A DNA stretch of 58,688 bases from Vibrionales bacterium SWAT-3 (GCA_000169995.1 AAZW01000029.1:1-58688); one strand, 5' to 3'; positions 1 through 9,925 are shown, numbered from the stretch's first letter. Notes: a model not told the origin generated them from the letters alone. Numbers and translations are program-made.

Positions 1-1214
1 CCAGCGGCAATACGTTTTTTACGTGAGCCTTTGATTAGCTCAGGGCGTTGACGCTCTTTCATGGTCATAGAGTTGATGATCGCTTCCATCTGCTTGAACA
101 TCTTGTCATCAACTTTATCTTTCACGTTGTCTGGTAGCTGAGACATGCCTGGAAGCTTATCCATCATGCCCATCATGCCGCCCATGTTTTGCATCTGGCC
201 TAGTTGTTCACGGAAGTCTTCAAGGTCAAAACCTTTCTTCTCTTTGAACTTCTTAGCCAGCTTCTCGGCTTTCTCGGTATCAACGTTTTTCTGTAGGTCT
301 TCAATAAGCGACAGAACGTCACCCATACCTAAGATACGAGAAGCAACACGATCAGGGTGGAATGGTTCTAGTGCGTCAGTTTTCTCACCAACACCTAAGA
401 ATTTGATTGGCTTGCCTGTAATATGACGAACAGACAGCGCTGCACCACCACGCGCATCACCATCAACTTTCGTTAAGATAACGCCGGTTAGTGGAAGCGC
501 ATCGCCAAAGGCTTTTGCCGTATTCGCTGCATCTTGACCTGTCATAGCATCAACAACGAATAGAGTTTCAACTGGGTTGATTGCAGTATGAAGCTCTTGG
601 ATCTCGCCCATCATCTCTTCATCAATCGCTAAACGACCAGCGGTATCGACAAGCAACACGTCGTAGAATTTCTTCTTCGCGTGGTCGATTGCAGCGTTAG
701 CAATATCAATCGGCTTCTGATCAGCCGAAGATGGGAAGAAGTCAACGCCAACATCGCTAGCTAACGTTTCAAGTTGTTTGATCGCCGCAGGACGGTAAAC
801 GTCGGCAGACACAACCAATACTTTCTTCTTGTCACGCTCTGTCAGCAACTTAGATAGCTTACCTACCGATGTGGTTTTACCCGCACCTTGTAGACCAGCC
901 ATTAAGATAACCGCTGGCGGTTGCGCTGCTAGGTTAAGTGCTTCGTTAGACTCACCCATCACCGCTTCAAGTTCAGCTTGAACGATCTTAATGAATTCTT
1001 GGCCAGGTGTTAGAGATTTAGAAACCTCAACACCCACAGCGCCTTCTTTTACGCGCTTAACAAAATCGCGAACAACTGGCAGTGCCACGTCAGCTTCAAG
1101 AAGCGCCATACGCACTTCACGTAGCGTATCTTTAATATTGTCTTCGGTCAGACGACCTTTACCGCTGATATTCTTCAGCGTTTTGGATAGACGATCCGTT
1201 AAATTATCAAACAT
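1..1214 (-). CDS. ffh: Signal recognition particle protein Ffh (3' end outside window)
   Basis: GTPase subunit of the bacterial signal recognition particle. It binds 4.5S RNA and signal sequences of nascent inner-membrane proteins and hands ribosomes to FtsY. The start is the ATG at 1214, giving MFDNLTDRLSKTLKNISG, the normal Ffh N-terminus. About 404 codons are visible: the N and G domains, then the methionine-rich M domain, where the sequence runs off the window just after IKGSRKKRIAAG. A full Vibrio Ffh is around 460 residues, so only the last part of the M domain is missing. The gene reads away from ypjD, which is divergent and starts about 200 bp away, so the intergenic region probably holds both promoters. 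Identification is secure. Confidence 0.97.
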   Translation of the reverse strand, partial: MFDNLTDRLSKTLKNISGKGRLTEDNIKDTLREVRMALLEADVALPVVRDFVKRVKEGAVGVEVSKSLTPGQEFIKIVQAELEAVMGESNEALNLAAQPPAVILMAGLQGAGKTTSVGKLSKLLTERDKKKVLVVSADVYRPAAIKQLETLASDVGVDFFPSSADQKPIDIANAAIDHAKKKFYDVLLVDTAGRLAIDEEMMGEIQELHTAINPVETLFVVDAMTGQDAANTAKAFGDALPLTGVILTKVDGDARGGAALSVRHITGKPIKFLGVGEKTDALEPFHPDRVASRILGMGDVLSLIEDLQKNVDTEKAEKLAKKFKEKKGFDLEDFREQLGQMQNMGGMMGMMDKLPGMSQLPDNVKDKVDDKMFKQMEAIINSMTMKERQRPELIKGSRKKRIAA

Positions 1215-1414
1215 AGTTTTCTCTTCGCTCAATCCTGCGACTATTAAGTTGAGTATACATTAGCGTGGATTAGAGTCATACCCGTTGTAGAGCGTTAATC
1301 ATCCACGCTTGTGATGTGAGACGGTGTTCACTTGGAATTGAGTGAGGTTCACCATAGCCCCAAAGAGCGATGCAAGGTATAATTCGCCAATTAGTAATCA
1401 TTTTAATGGATACC

Positions 1415-2209
1415 ATGGACAGTCTTATTGCGATCGCAGCAGCCTTTCTTTATACAATGGCGATTTCCACGATCATTCCAGGTCTCGTGCACCAAACAGG
1501 AATCCGTGTAAAAACGGTGTTTATCAGCGCATTACTTGCTCTAGCTTTCCATGCTTGGTTGCTTGGCGATTTAATCTTTAATGCCAGTGGTCAAAACCTC
1601 AGTATCTTAAACGTTGCCTCACTGATCAGTTTAATCATTTCTCTAGTGATGAGCGGTGCTATGCTCAAAACCAGACTGTGGTTCATTCTTCCTGTGGTTT
1701 ATAGCTTCGCAGCACTGAACTTGATGGCGGCAACTTTTCTTCCAAGCACCTTCATCAAACACTTAGAGAATGATCCAAAACTGCTGATGCATATCTCTTT
1801 GGCGCTGTTCTCTTACGCGACGCTCACTATTGGTGCTCTATACGCGCTGCAACTTGCGTGGCTAGATCACAAACTGAAAAAGAAGAAAGCACTGGTTATC
1901 AACCCTAACCTACCTCCATTAATGATGGTCGAAAGACAACTTTTCAAGATCATCCTAATCGGTAATGGCTTATTAACGGGTACCTTACTGACTGGTTTCA
2001 TCTTCGTACAAGACATGTTTGCTCAAGGTAAAGCGCACAAAGCCGTGTTGTCTTTTATTGCTTGGGTTATCTACTCCATTCTTCTGTGGGGTCATTACCA
2101 AAAAGGATGGCGTGGACAAAAGGTGACTTGGTTCGCCCTTGCTGGTGCCAGCATGCTCACATTAGCCTACTTCGGTAGTCGCTTCGTTCAGGAAATCATC
2201 CTGAGATAA
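1415..2209 (+). CDS. ypjD: CcsA/YpjD-family inner-membrane protein
   Basis: Multi-span inner-membrane protein of the YpjD group (cytochrome c assembly / CcsA-like superfamily). Its exact biochemical role is not established. It matches E. coli YpjD nearly end to end, including SGQNLSILNVASLISLI near the middle and the C-terminal WGHYQKGWRG and TLAYFGSRFVQ. About eight hydrophobic segments are visible. An open frame also begins at 1370, but the ATG at 1415 (MDSLIAIAAAFLYTMA) matches the family N-terminus and has a short GGA Shine-Dalgarno just upstream, so I prefer it. ATG 1406 is a third option. ypjD between ffh and the CorC-like yfjD is the conserved gamma-proteobacterial order. Confidence 0.9.
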   Translation: MDSLIAIAAAFLYTMAISTIIPGLVHQTGIRVKTVFISALLALAFHAWLLGDLIFNASGQNLSILNVASLISLIISLVMSGAMLKTRLWFILPVVYSFAALNLMAATFLPSTFIKHLENDPKLLMHISLALFSYATLTIGALYALQLAWLDHKLKKKKALVINPNLPPLMMVERQLFKIILIGNGLLTGTLLTGFIFVQDMFAQGKAHKAVLSFIAWVIYSILLWGHYQKGWRGQKVTWFALAGASMLTLAYFGSRFVQEIILR

Positions 2210-2217
2210 CACCCAAA

Positions 2218-2250
2218 TTAAAGGCAAGGTCACGCATACCTTGCCTTTAA
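2218..2250 (+). terminator. Hairpin downstream of ypjD
   Basis: A 13-bp perfect inverted repeat (TTAAAGGCAAGGT, loop CACGCAT, then its complement) directly follows the ypjD stop codon. There is no long T-run after the stem, so it may act as a weak terminator or as an mRNA 3' stabiliser. Confidence 0.55.
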
Positions 2251-2336
2251 AATATTGAGTCAGATAGATTCAATTGACATCTCGACCATGTTCGGTCATA
2301 AATTAATCAAGATACACAAATAGGAAAAGAATAGTT

Positions 2337-3608
2337 TTGGACGACATATCAACGGGTATCTTATTTGCGCTACTCGCGTGTCTCATTGTAATTTCTGGTT
2401 ATTTCTCTGGTTCCGAAACGGGCATGATGTCCTTGAACCGCTACCGTTTAAAGCACTTGGCCAACACGGGTCATAAAGGTGCAAAGCGCGTAGAAAAACT
2501 TCTGAACCGCCCCGACAGGTTGATAGGCCTCATTCTCATCGGTAACAACCTTGTCAACATTCTCGCTTCTGCGATCGCAACCATTCTTGGTATGCGTATC
2601 TACGGGGATATCGGTGTGGCTGTCGCAACCGGTACCCTGACTCTCGTGATCCTCGTATTCGCCGAGGTCACACCAAAAACCATCGCCTCTCTGTTTCCTG
2701 AACGTGTCTCTTACGCCAGCAGCATCTTACTAATGATTCTGATGAAGGTACTGTCACCACTGGTGATATTAGTGAACTTCATTACCAATGGCTTTATTCG
2801 TATTCTGGGTGTCAAAGCCAGCCACGACGCGACCGATCACTTAAGTTCTGAAGAGCTGAGAACTGTAGTTAATGAAGCGGGTAACCTAATACCTCAACGT
2901 CACCAAGATATGTTGGTGTCTATTCTAGATTTAGAGCACGTTACCGTGAACGATATCATGGTGCCTCGTAACGAGATTACCGGTATCGACATTAATGATG
3001 ATTGGAAATCCATCGTTCGCCAGCTGACCCACTCCCCTCATGGCCGAGTTGTTCTTTATCGTGACCAAATTGATGAAGTGGTTGGCATGCTAAGGCTGCG
3101 CGAAGCGTATCGCTTGATGCTTGAAAAGAACGAATTCAACAAAGAGACTCTGCTGCGTGCCGCAGACGAAATCTACTTCATCCCTGAAGCAACACCACTC
3201 AACATTCAACTACTAAAATTCCAACGCAACAAACAGCGTATCGGTCTAATCGTTGATGAATACGGTGATATCAATGGCTTGGTTACATTAGAAGATATTC
3301 TAGAAGAGATTGTCGGTGAGTTTACCACTTCAATTGCGCCAAGTTTGTCTGATGAAATCACACCGCAGAGCGATGGCAGCTTCCTCATTGAAGGCAGTGC
3401 AAACATTCGTGATATCAACAAAGGGTTGCAATGGGCGCTACCAACCGATGGTCCAAGAACGTTGAATGGTTTGATACTAGAACATCTGGAAGACATTCCC
3501 GAAAGCCATTTGAGTGTTCAGGTTGCTAGCCATCCAATGGAGATTGTGGAACTTGAAGAGAACCGCATCAAACTAGTACGTGTGTTTCCACAAATCGTAA
3601 ATGGATAA
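2337..3608 (+). CDS. yfjD: HlyC/CorC-family membrane protein YfjD (DUF21-CBS-CorC_HlyC)
   Basis: Member of the CNNM/CorC family linked to Mg2+/Co2+ efflux or membrane transport. The order is an N-terminal DUF21 membrane domain of about four segments (with the typical SGSETGMMSLNRYRLKHLA and LIGNNLVNILAS), a pair of CBS domains (DIMVPRNEITGIDINDDW ... GLIVDEYGDINGLVTLEDILEEIVGEF), and a C-terminal CorC_HlyC domain. The length of 423 aa fits E. coli YfjD. Translation starts at a TTG (2337) behind an AGGA ribosome-binding site; no better ATG is near. The gene stands alone, convergent with luxS across a strong bidirectional terminator. Confidence 0.92.
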   Translation: MDDISTGILFALLACLIVISGYFSGSETGMMSLNRYRLKHLANTGHKGAKRVEKLLNRPDRLIGLILIGNNLVNILASAIATILGMRIYGDIGVAVATGTLTLVILVFAEVTPKTIASLFPERVSYASSILLMILMKVLSPLVILVNFITNGFIRILGVKASHDATDHLSSEELRTVVNEAGNLIPQRHQDMLVSILDLEHVTVNDIMVPRNEITGIDINDDWKSIVRQLTHSPHGRVVLYRDQIDEVVGMLRLREAYRLMLEKNEFNKETLLRAADEIYFIPEATPLNIQLLKFQRNKQRIGLIVDEYGDINGLVTLEDILEEIVGEFTTSIAPSLSDEITPQSDGSFLIEGSANIRDINKGLQWALPTDGPRTLNGLILEHLEDIPESHLSVQVASHPMEIVELEENRIKLVRVFPQIVNG

Positions 3609-3654
3609 CAGGTTCAGATAGTACTCGCTATTGACCTGCTAAGTGAGAAAATAG

Positions 3655-3684
3655 AAAGGCCCGGTTCAATGAACCGGGCCTTTT
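3655..3684. terminator. Bidirectional terminator between yfjD and luxS
   Basis: A GC-rich perfect stem (AAAGGCCCGGTTCA, loop ATG, complement) has A-rich sequence on its left and TTTT on its right, so it can end transcription from both convergent genes. Confidence 0.9.
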
Positions 3685-3717
3685 GATATCTTACTCATCG
3701 AGAATTAACTCAAATGA

Positions 3718-4236
3718 TTAATCGACTTTAAGCTCTTTAAGCATCGACTCTGGCAGTGCTAGCTCGTCGTTCTTGTTTACTGAGATACCAGCAGCGATGA
3801 TTGCATTCGCGATCTCTTTCGCTTCGTCTAAAGAGTGCATTGCCGCTGTACCACACTGGTATTCGTTCAGCTCAGGGATCTTATTCTGGCTCTCAACTTT
3901 CAACACGTCTTGCATTGCCGCTAACCAAGCATCAGCCACTTGCTGCTCTGAAGGTGTACCGATCAGGCTCATGTAGAAACCAGTACGACAGCCCATAGGA
4001 GAAATATCGATGATCTCTACGTCTGAACCGTTCAGTTGAGCACGCATGAAACCAGCGTATAGGTGCTCTAGAGTGTGGATACCTTTCTCAGATAGGATAT
4101 CTTTGTTTGGTGCCGTAAAACGCAGGTCAAATACCGTAATGGTATCCCCTTTTGGAGTTTGCATTGTTTTCGCAACACGAACTGCTGGTGCGTTCATACG
4201 AGTGTGATCTACAGTAAAACTATCTAATAAAGGCAT
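3718..4236 (-). CDS. luxS: S-ribosylhomocysteine lyase LuxS (AI-2 synthase)
   Basis: Cleaves S-ribosylhomocysteine to homocysteine and DPD, the precursor of the autoinducer AI-2, and so closes the activated methyl cycle. At 172 aa it is full length. The metal-binding HxxEH motif is visible as HTLEHLYAGF, and the conserved ISPMGCRTGFYMSLIG block holds the catalytic cysteine. The ATG at 4236 follows a clear GGAG. It is the last gene of a minus-strand group gshA - lytic transglycosylase - luxS with 7- and 24-bp gaps, so co-transcription is likely. gshA-luxS linkage is usual in Vibrio and enteric bacteria. Confidence 0.97.
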   Translation of the reverse strand: MPLLDSFTVDHTRMNAPAVRVAKTMQTPKGDTITVFDLRFTAPNKDILSEKGIHTLEHLYAGFMRAQLNGSDVEIIDISPMGCRTGFYMSLIGTPSEQQVADAWLAAMQDVLKVESQNKIPELNEYQCGTAAMHSLDEAKEIANAIIAAGISVNKNDELALPESMLKELKVD

Positions 4237-4260
4237 TGCTATTCTCCGTGACGGTTGGCT

Positions 4261-4914
4261 TTAGAAAAACCAACTTCGATTGTCTTCTAGTTCTTTGCGG
4301 CACTGTTTCAGTTGCCAGCCATAATCTTTTGCTTGCTGTTCGACTTTACGAGCCACCTTAATTAAAGATGGTTTGCTGTTATACGATTTGCGCTTATAAC
4401 CACCGCGGCCTTCATGGTAAGCCAAGTACTGGTTATATGGGTCCCACAGCGAGATACCGAGTTGACGACGCGTTTCACTGGTGTACCAGCCTATAAACAT
4501 CAGCGCATCATCAAAGTTGGTTCTTGAACCGCCATTGCTGGTCGCTTTTTGGAAGTCTTCCCAAGCTGGGTCCTGAGCTTGAGCATAGCCATAAGCGCTG
4601 CTTACGCGGCCCCAAGGAATAAACCCAAGGATGTAATCTTTTGGTGGGCGCGCATCATGACGGAAGCTACTCTCTTGTTTTACAAAAGCCATCGCTACGT
4701 TGATGGGAGTACCCCACTCTTCTTGCATATCTAGGGCATCTTCGTACCACGATGGATGCTCTCTGAAGATGCTACATAGGTTATCTTGCTGTTTCGGCGG
4801 TGGTGTTGCACACCCAACCAAAAGGCTAGAGACAACACCGACAGTGACTACAGGTAACCAATTACTACTCACACGAGTAGGCTTACCTAATAAGGCTTGC
4901 TTCCTTTCCACCAA
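4261..4914 (-). CDS. SLT-domain lytic transglycosylase lipoprotein
   Basis: Probable membrane-bound lytic murein transglycosylase that cuts the glycan strand of peptidoglycan. The N-terminus has a hydrophobic segment ending in the lipobox LVGC (Cys at about residue 35), so the mature protein should be a lipoprotein. The SLT fold is indicated by FVKQESSF, where the Glu is the expected catalytic acid, followed by SSAYGYAQAQDPAW and YLAYHEGRGGY. The start is a TTG at 4914 or the adjacent GTG at 4911; neither has a strong Shine-Dalgarno. It starts 7 bp after the gshA stop, which supports operon membership. The exact subfamily was not assigned. Confidence 0.82.
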   Translation of the reverse strand: MVERKQALLGKPTRVSSNWLPVVTVGVVSSLLVGCATPPPKQQDNLCSIFREHPSWYEDALDMQEEWGTPINVAMAFVKQESSFRHDARPPKDYILGFIPWGRVSSAYGYAQAQDPAWEDFQKATSNGGSRTNFDDALMFIGWYTSETRRQLGISLWDPYNQYLAYHEGRGGYKRKSYNSKPSLIKVARKVEQQAKDYGWQLKQCRKELEDNRSWFF

Positions 4915-4921
4915 CGTCTCG

Positions 4922-6490
4922 CTATGCTTTTAAATACGAAAAATAATCCGCTAAGAAGCTGTCAAAATCTTGAGTGCTCGCTTCTTCACTTTGCTGCTGA
5001 GCAATCACAGAGCGTTGAACCTCTGCTTCCATCAACTCAGCTGAATACACTTTGTATTGGTGTGCTTTGTGTTGTTGTGCGTATGTTTTACCTAGTGCAC
5101 AGCCAACTTTACCTAAACCACCTAACTTCTTAGTCTCTTCTAGCAATTGGCCAGAAATGGTTAGCTCTGGGTTATCAATCCAAGCTTCAAGCGTATCGCA
5201 GGTTTCTTGATAAGCTCGGCCGCCTTGTTCAGCATCCATCACCTCAGCAATTGAGCGTAGGTCTTTGAACACGCGCTTAGCCCAATCTTGAAGAGACAAC
5301 CGCTCACCGTGACAACCAATTTGCAGCTCTAGGCCGACTTGACGACCTTCTAGGATCACCTTGTTCCAGTTGTCGCGCCAGCATTCAAGCTCACAGTTAT
5401 CCATCTCAGCAGAGTCAGTTAGCACACTCCAGGTTAGGAATAGATCTAAGAAGCGAACTTGTTGCTCCGTGATACCGATTGAGCTGAATGGGTTTACGTC
5501 TAGAGAGCGAACCTCGATGTACTCAACACCGCCACGAGCCAGCGCTTCAGATGGTTTCTCGCCACTCTTCGCCACACGCTTAGGGCGGATAGGTGCGTAA
5601 AGCTCATTCTCAATTTGCAATACGTTGCTATTAAGCTGACGGTATTCGCCCTCAACCTTAACGCCAATTTCAGCAAACTCTTCTGATGGAGTGCGAATCG
5701 CTTGATTCAAGCCCTCAAGGTACTGCTCTAGGCTATTAAAGCCAATCTTCAATACGCTTTGCGCGCTGTTAGTGTAACCAAGATCACTCAGACGAAGAGC
5801 CGTTGCTTTTGGTAGATACAGTGTCCCACCAACCTTTTCAAAAGGTAAATTCGTTTCTCTTCCTTTGATGAAAGATGAACACAATGCTGGTGAAGCACCG
5901 AAGAAATATGGGATTAACCAACCAAACCGGTAGTAGTTACGGATCAAACCGAAGTAAGCATCTGATTTTGCGTCACTACGCTCTTGTTCTGTTTGTTCAC
6001 CAAACAGGCTATCCCAGAAGCTTTCTGGGAAAGAAAAGTTAAAGTGAACGCCAGAGATAATCTGCATCAAGCTACCGTAACGGCGTTTTAGGCCCTCACG
6101 ATATAACGTTTTCATTTTACCGTTGTTAGACGTGCCGTACTGCGCAAGCTGAATGTAGTCTTCGCTACCAACATAACAAGGCATAGAGAGCGGCCACAGT
6201 TTTTCACCGTCTAACTTGGTTTGCGTGAAATGATGAATATCAGACAACTGATTCAAAAGAGTAGGAACATCATTTGAAACAGGCGTGATAAATTCCAGTA
6301 ACGACTCAGAGAAATCGGTTGTTACCCACTCGTTCATCAACGCAGAACCTAAAGCCTTAGGGTGCGGCCCAGTAGCAAGGTGCCCATCTTCCGTGTAGCG
6401 TAATGTTTCCCTTTCAACACCACGACCAAATTGAGAAAAGGTCTTAGGGTTGGTTGCAACTTGCTTTAGTCGCGCAGCAAAATCAGTCAA
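4922..6490 (-). CDS. gshA: Glutamate-cysteine ligase
   Basis: First enzyme of glutathione biosynthesis: ATP-dependent joining of glutamate and cysteine to gamma-glutamylcysteine in the cytosol. Length (522 aa) and sequence fit the gamma-proteobacterial type 1 GshA: FGRGVERETLRYTEDGHLATG at the N-terminus, TTDFSESLLEFITP, and GVEYIEVRSLDVNPF. The start appears to be the TTG at 6490 (MTDFAARLK), matching the usual Vibrio N-terminus; the Shine-Dalgarno is weak. It heads the gshA - transglycosylase - luxS cluster. Confidence 0.95.
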   Translation of the reverse strand: MTDFAARLKQVATNPKTFSQFGRGVERETLRYTEDGHLATGPHPKALGSALMNEWVTTDFSESLLEFITPVSNDVPTLLNQLSDIHHFTQTKLDGEKLWPLSMPCYVGSEDYIQLAQYGTSNNGKMKTLYREGLKRRYGSLMQIISGVHFNFSFPESFWDSLFGEQTEQERSDAKSDAYFGLIRNYYRFGWLIPYFFGASPALCSSFIKGRETNLPFEKVGGTLYLPKATALRLSDLGYTNSAQSVLKIGFNSLEQYLEGLNQAIRTPSEEFAEIGVKVEGEYRQLNSNVLQIENELYAPIRPKRVAKSGEKPSEALARGGVEYIEVRSLDVNPFSSIGITEQQVRFLDLFLTWSVLTDSAEMDNCELECWRDNWNKVILEGRQVGLELQIGCHGERLSLQDWAKRVFKDLRSIAEVMDAEQGGRAYQETCDTLEAWIDNPELTISGQLLEETKKLGGLGKVGCALGKTYAQQHKAHQYKVYSAELMEAEVQRSVIAQQQSEEASTQDFDSFLADYFSYLKA

Positions 6491-6589
6491 AATTTAGTTC
6501 ACTTATCTTATATCGTTCTGATTAGAACTATCATAAATTAGGTTGGAGGAGAAAAGTAGAGTCTCTTCCCTCCCCCTTTAATGTGTACT

Positions 6590-9448
6590 CTAACGAATGA
6601 TTTCAAGCTCTTCTATTGGAATATCTAACTTTTCTAATTGCGGGCGAAGCGAAGCCGCATCACCGACCACAATTATTTGATAATCATTCGGGTCGAACCA
6701 TTTCTTCGATAGTTCATTCAATGTCTCTTTTGAGACCGTCTCAACTATCTGATTACGCTGTTGTAGGTAATCTTCATCAAGGCTCAATGCAACAATATTA
6801 CTTAGCAACCCTGCTTTCTGACTTGGTGTTTCGTATTTGAGTGCATCTTGTTGACCGACGGCAAGGCGCATAAATTTCACCTCTTCGTCAGTTAATCCAC
6901 TTTGGCTAAACTCATTCAGTTCATTAATAAACTCTTGAATCGATGGCACTGTCGCGTTGGCTCTTACCTGTGCGCTAAATACTACTGCCCCCGTTTCACG
7001 AGTACTGGCAAAGTAACCGCTCGCACCATAAGTGTATGCTTTGTCTTCGCGTAGGTTCTGGTTAATGCGGCTATTAAAGTTACCCGCTAGGTTAAAGTTA
7101 GCCAATTGGCTCTTATACAACTCACCCGTAGCATCAAAAGGCAGGCCTTTACGAACTAAGCGAACAATACTTTGCGGCGCACCCGGCTTATCAACTAAAT
7201 ATAAACGCTGCTCAGTCAGGTCTTTGACAATCTGTGGGCGTGTCAGCGGTGCCGCTTCGCCTTGCCACTCCTCAAAGAATTGTAGCTGCTTTCCAACCTC
7301 TTTCTTCGAGATGTCCCCTACAATAACAATATTAGCTCCCTCCGGAGTATAGTGTTGACTGTAAAACTGTTTTACATCATCCAGAGTTAACGATTCTAGA
7401 GAGTCTTTAGTACCATCACTTGCGCGAGCAAAAATACTGTCGCCAAACAGCACTTCACGAGTTGCTTGAGATGCCATCCAACTTGGTTGTTGATGCTGAT
7501 ATACCACCCCTTCTAACATCTGCTTCTTAACGCGTTCGAAGTCTTGCTCATCGAACTTAGGCTCAAGCAAAACTTCTTGCACGATCGCTAAGGTTTGAGG
7601 CAGGTTTTTCTCTAGCGTAGAAATTGAAATATCAGTGGTGTAGCTACCAGCACTGATACTCACGCTGCTACCCAACTTATCTAGGGTCGCCTGTAGCTCT
7701 TCAACCGTTCGCTTAGTAGAGCCTTCTTCCATCATAGCGGCAGTTAGGTTTGCTAGGCCCTCTTGTCCTTTACGAACATAACGCTCACCTGCAGGTAGTT
7801 GAATTTGCATTTGTACCGTTGGTGTTTCGCTAGTTTCAGTACCAATCAAATCAGTACCGTTTGCAAAATGCATGCGATACAGCTCTGGCATTGTCGCTTC
7901 AACACCAAAGGTCACCTCAGGCATCACACTGCGATCAAAGGTGTCCGTTGCTCTTCTGAAGTTCAATTGGTCTTCCGTTACTTTACTGTATTCAGGCAAA
8001 GTACGTGGTGCCGTGGTAAATGTTGCTTCTCGAACGGCTAAATCAAGCTGCTTTTTCGGAACCACACTCAAAGTCACCTTGTGCTTACCTTCGATGAAAT
8101 CTTGGTAGGCCTTGCTCACGCTTTCAGGTGTAACTGCACGGATTTGATCTAACTGGGACTCAATGCGATCTGGCTGACCATAGAAAGTTTGGTTAGATGC
8201 CAATTGCGACACTTTACCTTTAACACTTTGCAGTGCAAAAACCGCATCCGCTTCGGCCATTCCAGTAATCTGGTCTAGGCGTTCTTGTTGAACGCCCTCT
8301 TTCGAGAACTTATCTAAGGTATCCATTAACTCTTTGTTGAGAACCGTTAAGTCACCTTTTTTACCAGAATTACCCATCGCATATACGTACATGGTACATG
8401 CCAACTCAGCACAATCATGGAATGAGCCTGCACTCACTGCTTTTTGTGTCTTCACTAAGTTTTGGTAAAGGTAACTGTTAGTACCGGAACCTAAAACGTT
8501 AGACAGCGCATTCAGTGACGCTTGGGTCTCTTCGCCGCGATAAGTCGTTGGCCAACCAACCAATACCATTGGCTGACGAATGTTATCTTCTAGAGTGATG
8601 TACTTATCTTCTGTTAGTACCGCAGGTTGTTTCTCAGCAGGCTCAACCTCTGGGCCTTTCGGGATCGGACCAAAGTATTTATTAACCCACTCAAGCGTAT
8701 CGTCAACATCGATATCACCACCGATTGTCAGTACCGCATTATTGGGGCCATACCAACGAAGGAAGAATGCCTTTAGGTCATTCACATCGACGCGGTCAAG
8801 ATCTTCTACATAGCCAATTGGTTGCCATGAATATGGGTGTCCTTCAGGGTAAAGCGCTTCCCCCATACGTTCCCACATCAAGCCATAAGGACGGTTTTCA
8901 TAGCTTTGAGCACGTTCATTTTTAACCGTACCTCGCTGAACCTCGAATTTCCGCTGAGAAACCGCATCCAATAAGAAACCCATTCGGTCTGACTCTAACC
9001 ACAACATTTTCTCAAGCTGGTTTGAGGGAACCGTCTCAAAGTAGTTAGTACGATCGCGGTTAGTGGTACCGTTTAACGAACCACCAGCCTCGGTAATGAT
9101 CTTAAAGTGCTGCTGATCGCCAACGTTCTCAGAGCCTTGGAACATCATATGCTCGAAGAAATGCGCAAAGCCTGACTTGCCTATCTCTTCACGTGCAGAA
9201 CCGACATGGTAAGTCACATCCACATGCACCAATGGATCAGAATCATCGGGAGAAAGAATAACGGTTAAGCCATTATCCAATTGATACTTAGTGTAAGGAA
9301 TCACCACTTTATCTTTAGAAGGCTTAACCTCTTCTAAAAGAGTGACACCTTCTGGTAATGAGGAAAAGAAGGATGTTGAGCTAGGTACATTGTAAGAACA
9401 GCCGGCAATGGCGATAAGAGAAAATGTACCAAGTAAAACCTTTTTCAT
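6590..9448 (-). CDS. M16-family zinc metallopeptidase, lipoprotein
   Basis: Insulinase/pitrilysin-type protease of 952 aa. The signal peptide ends in a lipobox (LIAIAGC, Cys at about residue 17), so it should be an outer- or inner-membrane lipoprotein facing the periplasm. The inverted zinc motif HxxEH is visible as HFFEHMMFQGS, with the downstream ENERAQSYENRP-type region. Two M16 repeats follow: an active N-terminal half and a C-terminal half without the zinc motif, as in the processing-peptidase-like bacterial family. It lies 9 bp after the yqaA stop, with the dehydrogenase gene upstream of that, so the three probably form one transcription unit. The substrate is unknown. Confidence 0.93.
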   Translation of the reverse strand: MKKVLLGTFSLIAIAGCSYNVPSSTSFFSSLPEGVTLLEEVKPSKDKVVIPYTKYQLDNGLTVILSPDDSDPLVHVDVTYHVGSAREEIGKSGFAHFFEHMMFQGSENVGDQQHFKIITEAGGSLNGTTNRDRTNYFETVPSNQLEKMLWLESDRMGFLLDAVSQRKFEVQRGTVKNERAQSYENRPYGLMWERMGEALYPEGHPYSWQPIGYVEDLDRVDVNDLKAFFLRWYGPNNAVLTIGGDIDVDDTLEWVNKYFGPIPKGPEVEPAEKQPAVLTEDKYITLEDNIRQPMVLVGWPTTYRGEETQASLNALSNVLGSGTNSYLYQNLVKTQKAVSAGSFHDCAELACTMYVYAMGNSGKKGDLTVLNKELMDTLDKFSKEGVQQERLDQITGMAEADAVFALQSVKGKVSQLASNQTFYGQPDRIESQLDQIRAVTPESVSKAYQDFIEGKHKVTLSVVPKKQLDLAVREATFTTAPRTLPEYSKVTEDQLNFRRATDTFDRSVMPEVTFGVEATMPELYRMHFANGTDLIGTETSETPTVQMQIQLPAGERYVRKGQEGLANLTAAMMEEGSTKRTVEELQATLDKLGSSVSISAGSYTTDISISTLEKNLPQTLAIVQEVLLEPKFDEQDFERVKKQMLEGVVYQHQQPSWMASQATREVLFGDSIFARASDGTKDSLESLTLDDVKQFYSQHYTPEGANIVIVGDISKKEVGKQLQFFEEWQGEAAPLTRPQIVKDLTEQRLYLVDKPGAPQSIVRLVRKGLPFDATGELYKSQLANFNLAGNFNSRINQNLREDKAYTYGASGYFASTRETGAVVFSAQVRANATVPSIQEFINELNEFSQSGLTDEEVKFMRLAVGQQDALKYETPSQKAGLLSNIVALSLDEDYLQQRNQIVETVSKETLNELSKKWFDPNDYQIIVVGDAASLRPQLEKLDIPIEELEIIR

Positions 9449-9457
9449 AGGTTCTCC

Positions 9458-9919
9458 TTAGAAAAAACCGAAATAGATAGCAGCAAGTAAGCTATAGCGA
9501 GCAGCTTTGCCAATCGCAATCAAGATAACGCTAGGGATGAATTTCATTCTCAGCCAACCAGCAGCTAGACACAAAGGGTCGCCGATAACGGGCAACCAAC
9601 TAAATAGTAAAGTCCAGTAACCATAACGGCTTAGCCAAGCCATAGCCTTATGACCATGCTTTTCTGATTGAGTTCGATTAGGCAACCACAAACCAATCCA
9701 ATAGTTGGTGAGGCCACCTAAGGTGTTGCCGAGTGTCGCTATCAGAATGATCGACGATGTTGAGAATTGATCTAAGCTCAATGCCGCGACAAGGCTCGCT
9801 TCAGAGCCTCCGGGCAACAAGGTGGCACTCAAGAAGCCACTGATGAACAAGACCCATAGCGCTGAATCAGAGAACCACAGCGCTATGTTTTCGAAAAGAG
9901 AATTAAAGAACTCTAGCAC
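9458..9919 (-). CDS. yqaA: YqaA/DedA-family membrane protein (VTT domain)
   Basis: Small inner-membrane protein of 153 aa with several hydrophobic segments. It resembles YqaA of the DedA/SNARE-associated group (SGFLSATLLPGGSEASLVAAL, GNTLGGLTNYWIG, FSWLPVIGDPLCLAAGWLR). DedA-type proteins are linked to lipid-carrier flipping and proton-motive-force maintenance; YqaA itself is uncharacterised. The start is a GTG at 9919 with AAGG about nine bases upstream. It sits 6 bp after the dehydrogenase stop and 9 bp before the M16 protease. Confidence 0.85.
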   Translation of the reverse strand: MLEFFNSLFENIALWFSDSALWVLFISGFLSATLLPGGSEASLVAALSLDQFSTSSIILIATLGNTLGGLTNYWIGLWLPNRTQSEKHGHKAMAWLSRYGYWTLLFSWLPVIGDPLCLAAGWLRMKFIPSVILIAIGKAARYSLLAAIYFGFF

Positions 9920-9925
9920 TACATA

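Noticed and set aside
4549..5133. Plus-strand open frames opposite the transglycosylase and gshA
   Set aside because: They are antisense shadows of well-supported genes.
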